A DNA stretch of 64,000 nucleotides from an uncultured Francisellaceae bacterium (GTDB taxonomy: Bacteria > Pseudomonadota > Gammaproteobacteria > UBA6186 > Azoamicaceae): positions 40,352 through 104,351 of the forward strand of contig CAMFJH010000006.1 of NCBI GenBank assembly GCA_945956915.1, read 5' to 3'. A program made the position numbers and the translations under genes. Below the pieces are notes generated by a model. That model had not been told where the DNA came from and did no database searches. It saw only the letters and a list, made by a program, of their open reading frames with translations. The first letter of the stretch is position 1, and each line of letters opens with the position of its first letter. Of the stretch, positions 46,499 to 58,318 are shown piece by piece.

Positions 46499-48313
46499 AT
46501 GACTGAAAAATTACGAAATATTGCGATTATTGCACACGTTGATCACGGAAAAACTACCCTGGTTGATAAATTATTAAGACAAACCGGCACCTTAGGCCCC
46601 CGTGATAATAATGATGAACGCGTCATGGATTCTAATGATTTAGAAAAAGAACGTGGAATCACTATCCTGTCTAAAAACACAGCCATTAAATGGAAGAATG
46701 AGTATCGCATTAATGTTGTAGATACTCCAGGGCACGCGGACTTTGGTGGAGAAGTAGAACGTATTTTATCTATGGTAGATTCTGTTCTTTTATTAGTAGA
46801 TGCCGTAGATGGCCCAATGCCCCAAACCCGATTTGTGACCCAAAAAGCTTTTGAGCAGGGTTTACACCCCATTGTTGTCATTAACAAAGTTGATAGACCG
46901 GGTGCAAGGCCAGGTTGGGTGGTTGATCAAGTGTTTGATTTATTCGATAAATTGGGCGCCACCGATGCGCAATTGGATTTTCCCATCGTATATGCTTCTG
47001 CTCTTTTAGGATATGCAACCCTAGATCTGAATAACGAGAGCACTACCCTTGATCCTTTATTTGAAACCATTGTTAAGCATGTACCACCTCCACCCGCAAC
47101 CCTAGAAGGCACTTTCCAAATGCAAATCAGTTCTTTGGATTATTCTAATTATCTAGGCGTTATTGGTATCGGTCGTATTACACGGGGCAAAATTACGCCT
47201 AACACTCAAGTTTCTATTGTCAGTAGAGATGGCAAAGTGCGTATGGGCCGTGTTTTATTGGTGTTTGGCTATATGGGATTGGAACGTAAAGAAATCCCAG
47301 AAGCGTGCGCTGGCGATATTATCGCGATTTCAGGTATTGAGGATTTAACCATTTCCGATACCGTCTGCGCTAAAGACAGTCCTGAAATGCTAAAACCTTT
47401 AAGTGTGGATGAACCCACCATCAGCATGACTTTCCAGATCAATGATTCTCCTTTTGTCGGTAAAGAAGGTAAATTTGTTACCAGTAGACAATTACGTGAT
47501 CGTTTAATGCGAGAACTGATTCACAATATTGCGCTGCGCGTAGAAGAAATGGAAGATGCGGATAAATTTAAAGTCTCCGGTCGTGGTGAATTACATTTAG
47601 GTATTTTAATTGAAACCATGAGACGTGAAGGATTCGAGTTGGCTGTTTCCAGACCCGAGGTGATTATCCGCGTTATAGATGGGGAAGAGCAAGAACCTTT
47701 TGAACAATTGGTATTGGATGTAGAAGATCAACATCAAGGTCCTATCATGCAACAATTAGGGGATAGACGCGGGAAATTAACCGATATGGTATCCGATGGT
47801 AAAGGACGTGTGAGATTGGAATACATTATTTCTTCCCGAGGTCTAATCGGTTTCCAAGGTGAATTTTTAACCATTACCTCAGGCACCGGCATTATGTCTC
47901 ATGTATTTGATCATTATGGACCTATACAAAAAGGTGCAGTGGCAAAACGTGCTGCAGGTGTATTAATTTCAAATGCCGCAGGTAAAGCAACCGCTTTCTC
48001 TTTATTTAATATTCAAGCACGAGGCCGTTTGTTCATAGGCCCTCAAACTGAAGTCTACGAAGGCATGATTGTGGGTATTCACAGTCGGGATAACGATTTA
48101 ATCGTCAATGTGATTAAAGGTAAAGCGCTTACGAATATGCGTGCTTCAGGCAGTGACGAAAAAATTATTTTAGTGCCCCCTATTCCCTTAACCCTTGAAT
48201 ATGCGATAGGATTTATAGAAGAAGATGAAGTTGCGGAGATAACCCCTAAAAGCATTAGACTTCGTAAACGTGCATTAACGGAGAATGAGCGTAAAAAGCA
48301 ATCGCGTGCTTAA
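46499..48313 (+). CDS. typA: Translational GTPase TypA/BipA
   Basis: This 604-residue ribosome-associated GTPase is involved in 50S assembly and stress. The G motifs are AHVDHGKTTLVD, DTPGHADF and NKVD; the domain order matches EF-G-like factors with the C-terminal BipA domain (GRLFIGPQTEVYEGMIVG). The proline iminopeptidase gene begins 22 bp downstream. Confidence 0.98.
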   Translation: MTEKLRNIAIIAHVDHGKTTLVDKLLRQTGTLGPRDNNDERVMDSNDLEKERGITILSKNTAIKWKNEYRINVVDTPGHADFGGEVERILSMVDSVLLLVDAVDGPMPQTRFVTQKAFEQGLHPIVVINKVDRPGARPGWVVDQVFDLFDKLGATDAQLDFPIVYASALLGYATLDLNNESTTLDPLFETIVKHVPPPPATLEGTFQMQISSLDYSNYLGVIGIGRITRGKITPNTQVSIVSRDGKVRMGRVLLVFGYMGLERKEIPEACAGDIIAISGIEDLTISDTVCAKDSPEMLKPLSVDEPTISMTFQINDSPFVGKEGKFVTSRQLRDRLMRELIHNIALRVEEMEDADKFKVSGRGELHLGILIETMRREGFELAVSRPEVIIRVIDGEEQEPFEQLVLDVEDQHQGPIMQQLGDRRGKLTDMVSDGKGRVRLEYIISSRGLIGFQGEFLTITSGTGIMSHVFDHYGPIQKGAVAKRAAGVLISNAAGKATAFSLFNIQARGRLFIGPQTEVYEGMIVGIHSRDNDLIVNVIKGKALTNMRASGSDEKIILVPPIPLTLEYAIGFIEEDEVAEITPKSIRLRKRALTENERKKQSRA

Positions 48314-48335
48314 TTTCAGATTATAGGGAGAATAT

Positions 48336-49283
48336 ATGCTGACACTCTACCCCCCCATACAGCCTTATGCTGTGCACCAACTCGCAGTAGAAGAACCTCA
48401 CATACTGCATATTGAAGAATCGGGTAACCCTAAGGGCTTACCCGTTCTTTATTTACACGGAGGCCCAGGTGCTGGGTGTTGTGCCGATAATAGACGCTTT
48501 TTTGATCCTGAAGCCTATAGAATTATTCTTTTTGATCAACGCGGTGCAGGTCTTTCTACGCCCCACGCATCATTAGAAAATAATAACACTCAAGCTTTAG
48601 TAGAAGACATGGAAGCAATTAGAACTTATTTAGGTATAGAAAAATGGGTTCTATTTGGAGGCTCTTGGGGGTCTACATTAGCATTGGTTTATGCCCAAAC
48701 ACATCCTAGCAGAGTACTGAACATGGTACTACGAGGGATATTTTTATGTAGATACGAAGATATTTATTGGTTTTATCAAGAAGGCGCTAGCCGTATATTT
48801 CCTGATTATTTCGAAGCTTTTTTGGAACCGCTCAGTGCAGAAGAAAGAGAAGATACTGTTCCCTCTTATTATAAACGTTTGACAGGAAATGATGAAATTG
48901 CGCGCATGACGGCAGCCAAAGCATGGTCTATATGGGAGGGCAATTGTTCTACTCTGGATCCAAATCCACAGGTTGTAAATCACTTTTCATCAGTGGCTTT
49001 GAGTATTGCTCGTATAGAAGCACATTTTTTTATTAACAACACTTTTTTGGAGCCTAATCAAATTTTAGAAAATGCCCATTTATTATCCGGCATTCCAGGT
49101 ACCATTATCCACGGTCGATACGATGTGGTCTGCCCCTTAGACAATGCACTGTCATTACACAAATTGTGGCCAGATTCTGAATTACAAATCATCAGGGATG
49201 CAGGGCATTCGGCTACCGAATTAGGCATTATCAATGCTTTAATTTCTACAACCAATCGGATCGCACGTTTAGTGCCCAGTTAA
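48336..49283 (+). CDS. pip: Proline iminopeptidase
   Basis: This alpha/beta-hydrolase (315 residues) releases N-terminal proline from peptides. The oxyanion-hole motif is HGGPGAG (41-47), the nucleophile S110 lies in GGSWGST, and the catalytic His is in DAGHSATE. The family motif FDQRGAGLSTPH is present. GGGAGA precedes the ATG. The length is normal. Confidence 0.95.
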   Translation: MLTLYPPIQPYAVHQLAVEEPHILHIEESGNPKGLPVLYLHGGPGAGCCADNRRFFDPEAYRIILFDQRGAGLSTPHASLENNNTQALVEDMEAIRTYLGIEKWVLFGGSWGSTLALVYAQTHPSRVLNMVLRGIFLCRYEDIYWFYQEGASRIFPDYFEAFLEPLSAEEREDTVPSYYKRLTGNDEIARMTAAKAWSIWEGNCSTLDPNPQVVNHFSSVALSIARIEAHFFINNTFLEPNQILENAHLLSGIPGTIIHGRYDVVCPLDNALSLHKLWPDSELQIIRDAGHSATELGIINALISTTNRIARLVPS

Positions 49284-49299
49284 GGTAAGGGGTATTGTT

Positions 49300-49854
49300 A
49301 TGCAGTTAAAAGCAATCACTTCTATTTTTTGGGCCAATGCCTGGAGACAATTTTTATACACTTTTCTCATCGTCTTAGTTTCAGGTAATCTTATGAAAGC
49401 TTGTCTTTATTTAGTGCCTGCATCTTTGGGAGATCCTATCTTTGAATCCTTAGAATCCATGCCCCTCTCTACAACCCGTACTCTGTTTTATGCGCTCTGT
49501 TTATTTTTACTAGGACTTTGGTATTGCCTACCACTTTTCTGGTCTCTCAAAAAAGCCTTAACCATACCTTATAAGGATTTTCAAATTGTAGTGCATGAAC
49601 GGTTTAGCATTTTTAATAAAGCCTTTAGGCGTTTTTTTGCAATATATGCAATAGGTGTACCTATTTTATCTTATTTTATTGCTTTTAAATTAAATCTGAG
49701 CATAGAAAATGAATCCTTTTTCGCCCTGCTAGCCCACATGATTTTATTGGTATCGATTAATATATTATCTTTAGATCTGCTTTTTAAGTTCCCCACTCTT
49801 TTTGGCTTTCAAATTACAAAAGGCAATAAGAACCCATTTTCTGTAGCAATCTAA
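49300..49854 (+). CDS. Hypothetical inner-membrane protein
   Basis: This 184-residue protein has four likely membrane helices (about 18-38, 61-83, 110-130, 138-160) with a basic loop between the second and third. There is no recognised domain. It starts 17 bp after pip and may share its transcript. The function is unknown. Confidence 0.7.
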   Translation: MQLKAITSIFWANAWRQFLYTFLIVLVSGNLMKACLYLVPASLGDPIFESLESMPLSTTRTLFYALCLFLLGLWYCLPLFWSLKKALTIPYKDFQIVVHERFSIFNKAFRRFFAIYAIGVPILSYFIAFKLNLSIENESFFALLAHMILLVSINILSLDLLFKFPTLFGFQITKGNKNPFSVAI

Positions 49855-49891
49855 GCTAGGCTGCTTAAAAGATGAATGATAAGGAAATTTT

Positions 49892-51178
49892 ATGACTGAT
49901 ATTAAACACCATCAAGTGATCCATGATTTATCAGAAAAAATTGTCGCGGCAATATCACCTCTTAAGATTTTAGATGCTCTAAAATGGGATAATTCGATCG
50001 AGGAAGCTTTTTTTAAAAGCAAGTGTAAAGAGCTACCCAATGTACAAGGCCCAGAATTCTATGCTCAAAATCCTCTCGGGTTTGATCCTGATAACAAAAT
50101 CGCTGAACTTAAGCAAATTGAAAAAGACATTCATTTGAACGTTGGTCAATCGACTAGTGTGGGTACTATTATGCAGCGTATCTGCAGAGAATCCTGTATT
50201 GCAGTAGAAATGCTAAAGGCACGGGGTACCCCTCATTTCGGTCATTACGCAAAACAGATATACGGAAGTACTCAAGACAGTTGTTATGCAGGCTCACCAA
50301 CCTTAAATGATATGGCGGTATTAATTTCAAATACTGTACCTTTTATACAAAAACAAAATGACCTCGAATCTAATACGAAAAATTACACCAGCGAACAAGC
50401 CTCTAAAATGTTAGATGACCGCTTAGCCACCTATTTTAAAGATGAACAAGAAAAAACATTTGTTAGCTTAAGTGATAATCTGAGTGCAGATGCTGCCACG
50501 GATTCAAAAGGTATAAAACTTAGAAAAGATGCAATGTTTAGTGAGTGCGATTTGAATTTCTTAGAAGTACATGAAGGTTGGGTTCATTTAGGCACAACAT
50601 TAAATGCTCGAAGACAACCCATTTGCACCTTTTTGAGTAAAGAATCCCCTTCTTCACCTTTAACTCAAGAAGGATTGGCTGTTTTTATGGAAATTTTTTC
50701 TTTTTCTTCTCATCCTGCACGTATAAAAAGTTTAAGTGATCGTGTTCTTGCTATTAATATGGCAGAAAATGGTGGAAACTTTTTAGATGTTTTTAATTTT
50801 TTTCAAAAACAAGGCCACTCTGATACAGAAAGCTATAAACGTGCTGTGCGTGTGTTTAGAGGAAGCACAGTGGAAGGTGCACCCTTTACTAAAGATTTAG
50901 CCTACAACAAAGGCTTTGTTCAAATTTATAATCATATTCGAGTTGCTATTCAAAAAGGTCTACTAGCCCATATTCCTTTATTGTTTCTTGGCAAAACTAC
51001 TTTAGGAGATTTGCCTATGTTGCATGATTTGGTTGAAGAAGGCATTGTTATCCCTCCAAAATATCTTCCTCCACAATTTAAAAATTTAGCTGCCTTAAGC
51101 TCTTTTATGTGTTATTCATTATTTTTAAATCAACTTGAACACAAAAATTTAAACCAAGAATATGAAGTCGTTTACTAA
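49892..51178 (+). CDS. DUF1704-type zinc metallopeptidase (MATCAP/QEGLA family)
   Basis: This 428-residue protein has the pattern HEGWVH (H227, E228, H232) and, 28 residues on, TQEGLAVF (E260). This HExxxH + QEGLA combination is the hallmark of DUF1704, a zincin family that includes the eukaryotic tubulin tyrosine carboxypeptidase MATCAP, and is found in many bacteria. The bacterial role is not settled. There is no signal peptide, so it is cytosolic or exported by another route. AAGGA precedes the ATG. An intrinsic terminator follows. Confidence 0.8.
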   Translation: MTDIKHHQVIHDLSEKIVAAISPLKILDALKWDNSIEEAFFKSKCKELPNVQGPEFYAQNPLGFDPDNKIAELKQIEKDIHLNVGQSTSVGTIMQRICRESCIAVEMLKARGTPHFGHYAKQIYGSTQDSCYAGSPTLNDMAVLISNTVPFIQKQNDLESNTKNYTSEQASKMLDDRLATYFKDEQEKTFVSLSDNLSADAATDSKGIKLRKDAMFSECDLNFLEVHEGWVHLGTTLNARRQPICTFLSKESPSSPLTQEGLAVFMEIFSFSSHPARIKSLSDRVLAINMAENGGNFLDVFNFFQKQGHSDTESYKRAVRVFRGSTVEGAPFTKDLAYNKGFVQIYNHIRVAIQKGLLAHIPLLFLGKTTLGDLPMLHDLVEEGIVIPPKYLPPQFKNLAALSSFMCYSLFLNQLEHKNLNQEYEVVY

Positions 51179-51201
51179 ATCATATGATTAAATAGCTAAA
51201 T

Positions 51202-51236
51202 AAATCTCCACATCGGGGATTTTTATTATTTTTTTT
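51202..51236 (+). terminator. Intrinsic terminator after the DUF1704 gene
   Basis: AAATCTCC (51202-51209) pairs with GGGGATTT (51215-51222) with one wobble and a 5-nt loop, followed by TTATTATTTTTTTT. It lies 23 bases after the stop. A T8-G7 double homopolymer (51229-51243) follows, which is prone to indels. Confidence 0.75.
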
Positions 51237-51261
51237 GGGGGGGAGGGACCCAAATACACTT

Positions 51262-51990
51262 TCACTTTTTTAAGCCTGCCCATAATAAAACCAATTCAAA
51301 CAAAACCCACATCGGTAAGGCAAGTAATATTTGCGATATTACATCCGGTGGGGTTAGCAACATGCCCACTATAAAAGCACCTACAATTACGTAAGGTCTA
51401 AGATAGGCCAGTTGTTTAACGGTTACAATACCTGCTTGTAATAAGCCTAAAAGAATAACTGGTACTTGAAAAGCAAAACCAGCTGATAATACAATACTTA
51501 AAACAAAATCTAAATAAGCACGAATATCTGTCATTACAGATACTCCAACAGGAGCACTTTTTGCAAAAAATCCCAAAGCTAAGGGACAAATCGTATAGTA
51601 AGAAAATAATAATCCCAAATAAAATAATACAATACTTAAGAACAATAGAGGTAAAATCGCTTTTTTTTCTTGTTTGTATAAACCAGGCACTACAAAAGCC
51701 CATAGCTGATGTAAAAGATAGGGCATCACGATTATTAAAGCACTCACCCAAGCCAACTTCATAGGCACCATAAAAGTAGAAGTAACTTCTGTTGCAATGA
51801 TTTGGCTTCCCGCAGGTAATTGCGTTAATAATGGTTTAGCAATCCATATATATAATTTATCGTCTATGCAAAATAAAGTTAGAAAAACAAAAAACAAAAT
51901 ACTTGCGGAATATAAAATTCTTTTTCTAAATTCTATCCAATGACAAATACTGGTATTCCATTGTGTATATATAGATTCAGAAGAACTCAT
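51262..51990 (-). CDS. tatC: Sec-independent protein translocase TatC
   Basis: This 242-residue, six-helix core subunit of the twin-arginine translocase binds signal peptides. Family segments seen are ELRKRI-like HWIEFRKRILYS, the FMVPMKLAWV region, PYLLHQLWAFVVPGLYKQEKK and the C-terminal PPDVISQILLALPMW. Its ATG lies inside the 3' end of tatB (14-bp overlap). Confidence 0.97.
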   Translation of the reverse strand: MSSSESIYTQWNTSICHWIEFRKRILYSASILFFVFLTLFCIDDKLYIWIAKPLLTQLPAGSQIIATEVTSTFMVPMKLAWVSALIIVMPYLLHQLWAFVVPGLYKQEKKAILPLLFLSIVLFYLGLLFSYYTICPLALGFFAKSAPVGVSVMTDIRAYLDFVLSIVLSAGFAFQVPVILLGLLQAGIVTVKQLAYLRPYVIVGAFIVGMLLTPPDVISQILLALPMWVLFELVLLWAGLKK

Positions 51991-52129
51991 GATACCTCGC
52001 GACCATACGCTGCTTAAAACTTTGCAATCGACCTATGCAAAGCCCAAGTGTATATAAAATTTCAGGTAAGCGTTTGGGGTTAATCACCACCAATGCTATT
52101 AGCAAAATTAATAATAATTCCCAAATCAT
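51977..52129 (-). CDS. tatB: Very short TatB
   Basis: This 50-residue protein starts at ATG 52129, overlapping the tatA stop as ATGA, and ends at TGA 51977-51979 inside tatC. It reads MIWELLLILLIALVVINPKR followed by LPEILYTLGLCIGRLQSFKQ. The membrane helix, the hinge with Pro and the first part of the amphipathic helix match TatB (E. coli: ELLLV...VVLGPQRLP). Typical TatB has about 90-170 residues, so the long cytosolic helix is absent. Position in ubiB-tatA-tatB-tatC order supports it. It is a functional minimal form or a recently truncated one. Confidence 0.8.
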   Translation of the reverse strand: MIWELLLILLIALVVINPKRLPEILYTLGLCIGRLQSFKQRMVARYHEFF

Positions 52130-52314
52130 AATAGCTTCGTTTTATCTATATCATTAGGCTTTTGAGTATCCGATTCTTGCAAGCCTTTTCTAAAACTCTT
52201 AAGCGCGTGCCCTAAATCTTCACCCATATTTCTTAATTTTTTTGTACCAAATAATAATAATATAATAAAAAAAATTAAGATCAAAGAACCCATACTTATG
52301 CCACCAAATCCCAT
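52126..52314 (-). CDS. tatA: Sec-independent protein translocase TatA
   Basis: This 62-residue pore-forming subunit has one membrane helix and an amphipathic helix: MGFGGISMGSLILIFFIILL then LFGTKKLRNMGEDLGHALKS. I start it at ATG 52314 because a near-perfect AGGAGGTG lies 5 bases upstream. The longer reading from 52398 adds 28 unconserved residues. The stop overlaps the tatB start. Confidence 0.95.
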   Translation of the reverse strand: MGFGGISMGSLILIFFIILLLFGTKKLRNMGEDLGHALKSFRKGLQESDTQKPNDIDKTKLL

Positions 52315-52331
52315 AGGACACCTCCTTTTTT

Positions 52332-54847
<2,516 letters not shown>

Positions 54848-54887
54848 TTAGCTCTCCTTGATTGATCCTAAAATCTACATGATATCC

Positions 54888-56177
54888 CTATCTTAAATAA
54901 TGGTCTGGATATCGACCTAATGCAACCCCTGTTGCAATGGCTGCTTTGGCTACCATCGGCGGAACGCGCTCTAAAAGACGAGGATCCAATGGGGTGGGTA
55001 AAATATAATCAGGCCCGAAACTTAAATGCTCAATCCCCGTACCGGGATACGCTTTTATGACGGATTCTGGAATGGGCTCATGTGCTAAAGCCCGTATGGC
55101 TTCTACGGCTGCAATCAACATTTCTTGATTGATACGTTTAGCTCGCACATCCAAAGCGCCTCTAAACAGGTAAGGGAAACATAAAACATTATTGACCTGA
55201 TTTGGATAATCACTTCTGCCTGTAGCCATGATTAAATCTTGCCTAACGCTATGAGCCAGTTCAGGTGTAATTTCTGGGTGGGGATTTGATAAAGCAAATA
55301 CAATCGGTTTAGGCGCCATACTTGCTAACAATTCCGGTGCTAATAAATCAGGACCTGAGACGCCAATAAATACATCAGCATCCACCATTGCATCCGCCAA
55401 GGTTCTTTTTGCAGTTTTAATCGCAAACGCTTTTTTATAAATATTTTCATCTACATCTTTACGATCTTGATGAATAACACCTTGTCTATCTACTAAAATT
55501 AAGTTTTGGTGAGTAGCGCCCATTGCCAATAATAAATTCATGGTGGCAATTCCCGCAGCACCCGCGCCTAAACATACAATTTTCACATCTGCCAATGATT
55601 TTTCTTGTAATTCTAAGGCATTCAGTAATGCAGCAGCGATAATAACGGCCGTACCATGTTGATCATCATGAAAAATGGGAATATCTAAACGTTCAATTAA
55701 GGCTTCTTCAATAGCAAAGCATTCAGGACCTTTAATATCTTCTAAATTGATACCGCCAAAGGTGGGCGCAATACTGGCCACTGTTTCTATAAAAGCCTCT
55801 GGGCTTTTAGCCTGTACTTCAATATCAAACACATCAACATTGGCAAACTGCTTAAATAAAACAGCTTTTCCTTCCATCACCGGTTTAGAAGCCAGGGGGC
55901 CTAAATCACCTAAGCCTAAAATGGCAGTGCCATCGGTAATCACAGCGACCAAATTGCCTTTTGAGGTATATTGGTAAGCCGCTTCAGGATTTTCTGCAAT
56001 TTTAAGAACCGGTTCGGAAACCCAAGGTGTGTAAGCTAAAGCAAGATCTGCTTGGGTACTGGTTGGTTTTGTAATTTGAATTGCTATCTTACCCGGGGCT
56101 GGATGCGCATGGTATTCTAAGGCTGCGGCTTTTAAATCGACCACTGAGGATCTGTCGAAGATATTATGCTTAATCAT
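54888..56177 (-). CDS. Malic enzyme without phosphotransacetylase domain
   Basis: This 429-residue enzyme decarboxylates malate to pyruvate. It has the DGTAILGLGDLGP N-terminal segment, catalytic-site NLEDIKGPECF, DIPIFHDDQHGTA, the nucleotide-binding GAGAAGIATMNLL and FALSNPHPE. E. coli MaeB (about 760 residues) carries a PTA-like domain at the C-terminus; here it is absent. The cofactor (NAD or NADP) cannot be told reliably. It lies upstream of mdh on the same strand. Confidence 0.93.
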   Translation of the reverse strand: MIKHNIFDRSSVVDLKAAALEYHAHPAPGKIAIQITKPTSTQADLALAYTPWVSEPVLKIAENPEAAYQYTSKGNLVAVITDGTAILGLGDLGPLASKPVMEGKAVLFKQFANVDVFDIEVQAKSPEAFIETVASIAPTFGGINLEDIKGPECFAIEEALIERLDIPIFHDDQHGTAVIIAAALLNALELQEKSLADVKIVCLGAGAAGIATMNLLLAMGATHQNLILVDRQGVIHQDRKDVDENIYKKAFAIKTAKRTLADAMVDADVFIGVSGPDLLAPELLASMAPKPIVFALSNPHPEITPELAHSVRQDLIMATGRSDYPNQVNNVLCFPYLFRGALDVRAKRINQEMLIAAVEAIRALAHEPIPESVIKAYPGTGIEHLSFGPDYILPTPLDPRLLERVPPMVAKAAIATGVALGRYPDHYLR

Positions 56178-56282
56178 TGAATATTCTCTTTGGTGTAATG
56201 GAGTGTCCTTTACTCAAGATGCACGGAAAGAGCGGACCTAGAAGCCGCTCTTCAAAAACAAGTATCATTACTAAGATTCGCT

Positions 56283-56534
56283 TTACTTAGACTTTTCTGA
56301 AGTATCAGATTCTGCTGAAGATGAAGTCAACGAGAACCCAGCAAATTTCTTAGCAAATTTATCCACACGCCCTGCGGTATCTACAATTTTTTGTTTACCT
56401 GTATAGAAGGGATGACAATTGTTACATACGTTAACGTGTAAATCCTCACACAATGCAGAACCTGTTTTAAAGGAAGCACCGCAACTGCAGGTTACGTTGA
56501 TTTCTTGGTAATCCGGGTGAATGCCAGCTTTCAT
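56283..56534 (-). CDS. rpmE: 50S ribosomal protein L31
   Basis: This zinc-binding L31 (83 residues) has the [11 protein letters not shown] and [13 protein letters not shown] cysteine pairs, plus a Ser-rich C-terminal tail. Retained cysteines mark the zinc-type (C+) paralogue. It is divergent from murI. Confidence 0.95.
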   Translation of the reverse strand: MKAGIHPDYQEINVTCSCGASFKTGSALCEDLHVNVCNNCHPFYTGKQKIVDTAGRVDKFAKKFAGFSLTSSSAESDTSEKSK

Positions 56535-56682
56535 ACTAATATAGCCTCGCTTAATCGATAAATAGTTAAAACGCTTAAGACCTGGATCTTAACCAAGTTT
56601 CAGTTCAATTGCAATAAGTGTGTCAACTAGCGCTTAAATCTTTATTAGGGCCTAAGCTTTTAGGTATGTTACACTTTTGGAT

Positions 56683-57504
56683 ATGCAATCCAATAAAAGC
56701 GCGCCGATAGGCATTTTTGACAGTGGCATGGGAGGCCTAACGGTCACTAAAACCATCACTGAAGTTTTACCCAATGAAAACATCATCTATTTTGGCGATA
56801 CGGCCCATATGCCCTGGGGTGATAAATCACCGGCCACGATTCAAGCCTATGCCCTTCGCATTTGTGATTTTTTACTGGAGCACCAATGTAAGTATATTGT
56901 CATCGCGTGCCATACGGCTTCTGCTGCAGCCTTAGAGGCTATCAAAACGCACATTAACAATAGAGCTCAAGTCTTAAATGTTATTGACCCTGTTATTAAT
57001 CATATTACTGATCATCATTTAAATACAAAAATAGGATTAATCGGAACCAAACAAACCGTGCGCTCTAATACCTATCAAAACCGTTTGGCCTGTTTAGATA
57101 AAAACATAAGCCTTCAATCTTTGGCCACTCCTCTATTGGTTCCTTTAATTGAAGAAGGATTTGCCCACAAAGCCATTGCAGAAATGGTCATTGATGAATA
57201 CCTTTCTCACCCCAATCTAGTAGACATTCAAGCAATTATTCTAGGATGTACACACTATCCCATTATTAAGCATCATATTCAAGCCTTTTATGCCAAGCAC
57301 CGACCTGTAGAAATAATAGACACGGCAGCTTTAACTGCAGCTCTTTTAAAACAGAAACTTGATGAACTTGAATTGTTAAATGCTGAACGAAATCCCAAGC
57401 GATTATTTTATGTGTCTGATCACAGTGAATTTTTCAGTGCTACAGCCAATTTATTTTTTCCAGGTGGGGTGCATTTAACAGCGAGCAATCTTTGGGATTT
57501 TTAA
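56683..57504 (+). CDS. murI: Glutamate racemase
   Basis: MurI makes D-glutamate for peptidoglycan. This 273-residue form starts at ATG 56683; a TTG at 56677 would add two residues. It has FDSGMGGLTV, the catalytic cysteine in ACHTASAAAL and the second in LGCTHYPII. No good ribosome-binding site is seen. The ankyrin gene starts 23 bp downstream. Confidence 0.96.
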   Translation: MQSNKSAPIGIFDSGMGGLTVTKTITEVLPNENIIYFGDTAHMPWGDKSPATIQAYALRICDFLLEHQCKYIVIACHTASAAALEAIKTHINNRAQVLNVIDPVINHITDHHLNTKIGLIGTKQTVRSNTYQNRLACLDKNISLQSLATPLLVPLIEEGFAHKAIAEMVIDEYLSHPNLVDIQAIILGCTHYPIIKHHIQAFYAKHRPVEIIDTAALTAALLKQKLDELELLNAERNPKRLFYVSDHSEFFSATANLFFPGGVHLTASNLWDF

Positions 57505-57527
57505 AATTTAAACAGGAGCGACAAACA

Positions 57528-58199
57528 ATGGGTATCTTATGCAGAATTTTGTTCGGTGCTGTATCTATTTTACCCCTTCATGTCTATGCAAATATCGAAA
57601 GTCAAACGGCTATCACTCCCGCCAATCAATTAGAACAAGCCATTCGAGGTGGACAAATTGAGACCATTCGTCAATACATAGACAAAGGTGTTGACATTAA
57701 TCAAGCTTTTGAGCAAGGCATAACCCCTTTACATGTAGCGGTTATCAACAACCAAGAAGCCATTGTGAATCTCCTCCTGAGCGCTGGTGCACGAGTACAG
57801 GCAACAGATGAAACCACAGGTGCCACCCCCCTACATTTAGCAGCGGTTTATGGCCGAGAAAATATTCTGAAATTATTATTGAATAAAGGTGCTGATAAAG
57901 ATTGTGCAATGAAGTTTGGATTGACACCTTTATTACTGGCTGCACAATTTGGACAATCGCAGATTTTACAGATTTTAATAGAAAAAAAAGCCAATATAAA
58001 TCATACGGACGAAGAAGGCTTTAGTGCACTGCATTTTGCAGCTCATAATGGTAATGAAGTTATTGCTCGTTTACTGCTAAGCCATCATGCAAACCCCAAC
58101 CTGCCTGATAGAAATAATGCAACGCCCTTACACATTGCAACTACACGCAAACATGCGGGGATGATCCAACTATTAACCCCTTTACAAACAACACCTTAA
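57528..58199 (+). CDS. Exported ankyrin-repeat protein
   Basis: This 223-residue protein starts at ATG 57528, with AGGAG 8 bases upstream; an earlier ATG at 57492 would overlap murI and hide the signal peptide. The N-terminus MGILCRILFGAVSILPLHVYA is a Sec signal peptide. Six canonical ankyrin repeats follow (TPLHVAVINNQEAIVNLLLS, TPLHLAAVYGRENILKLLLN and others). It is probably periplasmic, like AnkB of Pseudomonas, or secreted further. It is quite different from the repeat protein at 15051. Confidence 0.88.
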   Translation: MGILCRILFGAVSILPLHVYANIESQTAITPANQLEQAIRGGQIETIRQYIDKGVDINQAFEQGITPLHVAVINNQEAIVNLLLSAGARVQATDETTGATPLHLAAVYGRENILKLLLNKGADKDCAMKFGLTPLLLAAQFGQSQILQILIEKKANINHTDEEGFSALHFAAHNGNEVIARLLLSHHANPNLPDRNNATPLHIATTRKHAGMIQLLTPLQTTP

Positions 58200-58318
58200 T
58201 TTTTTAATTACTTAAATAATTATTAAAAGCCAAGCACATAAACTCGCTTGCAATTTTCCCATCCTTCTGTTAAAGTCCTAACTAAATTTTCAAATAATTA
58301 TTTATTAAAGGTGTACTT

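Noticed and set aside
51229..51243. T8-G7 run as a phase-variation switch
   Set aside because: It lies outside genes after a terminator, 19 bp from the tatC stop, with no reading frame to switch.
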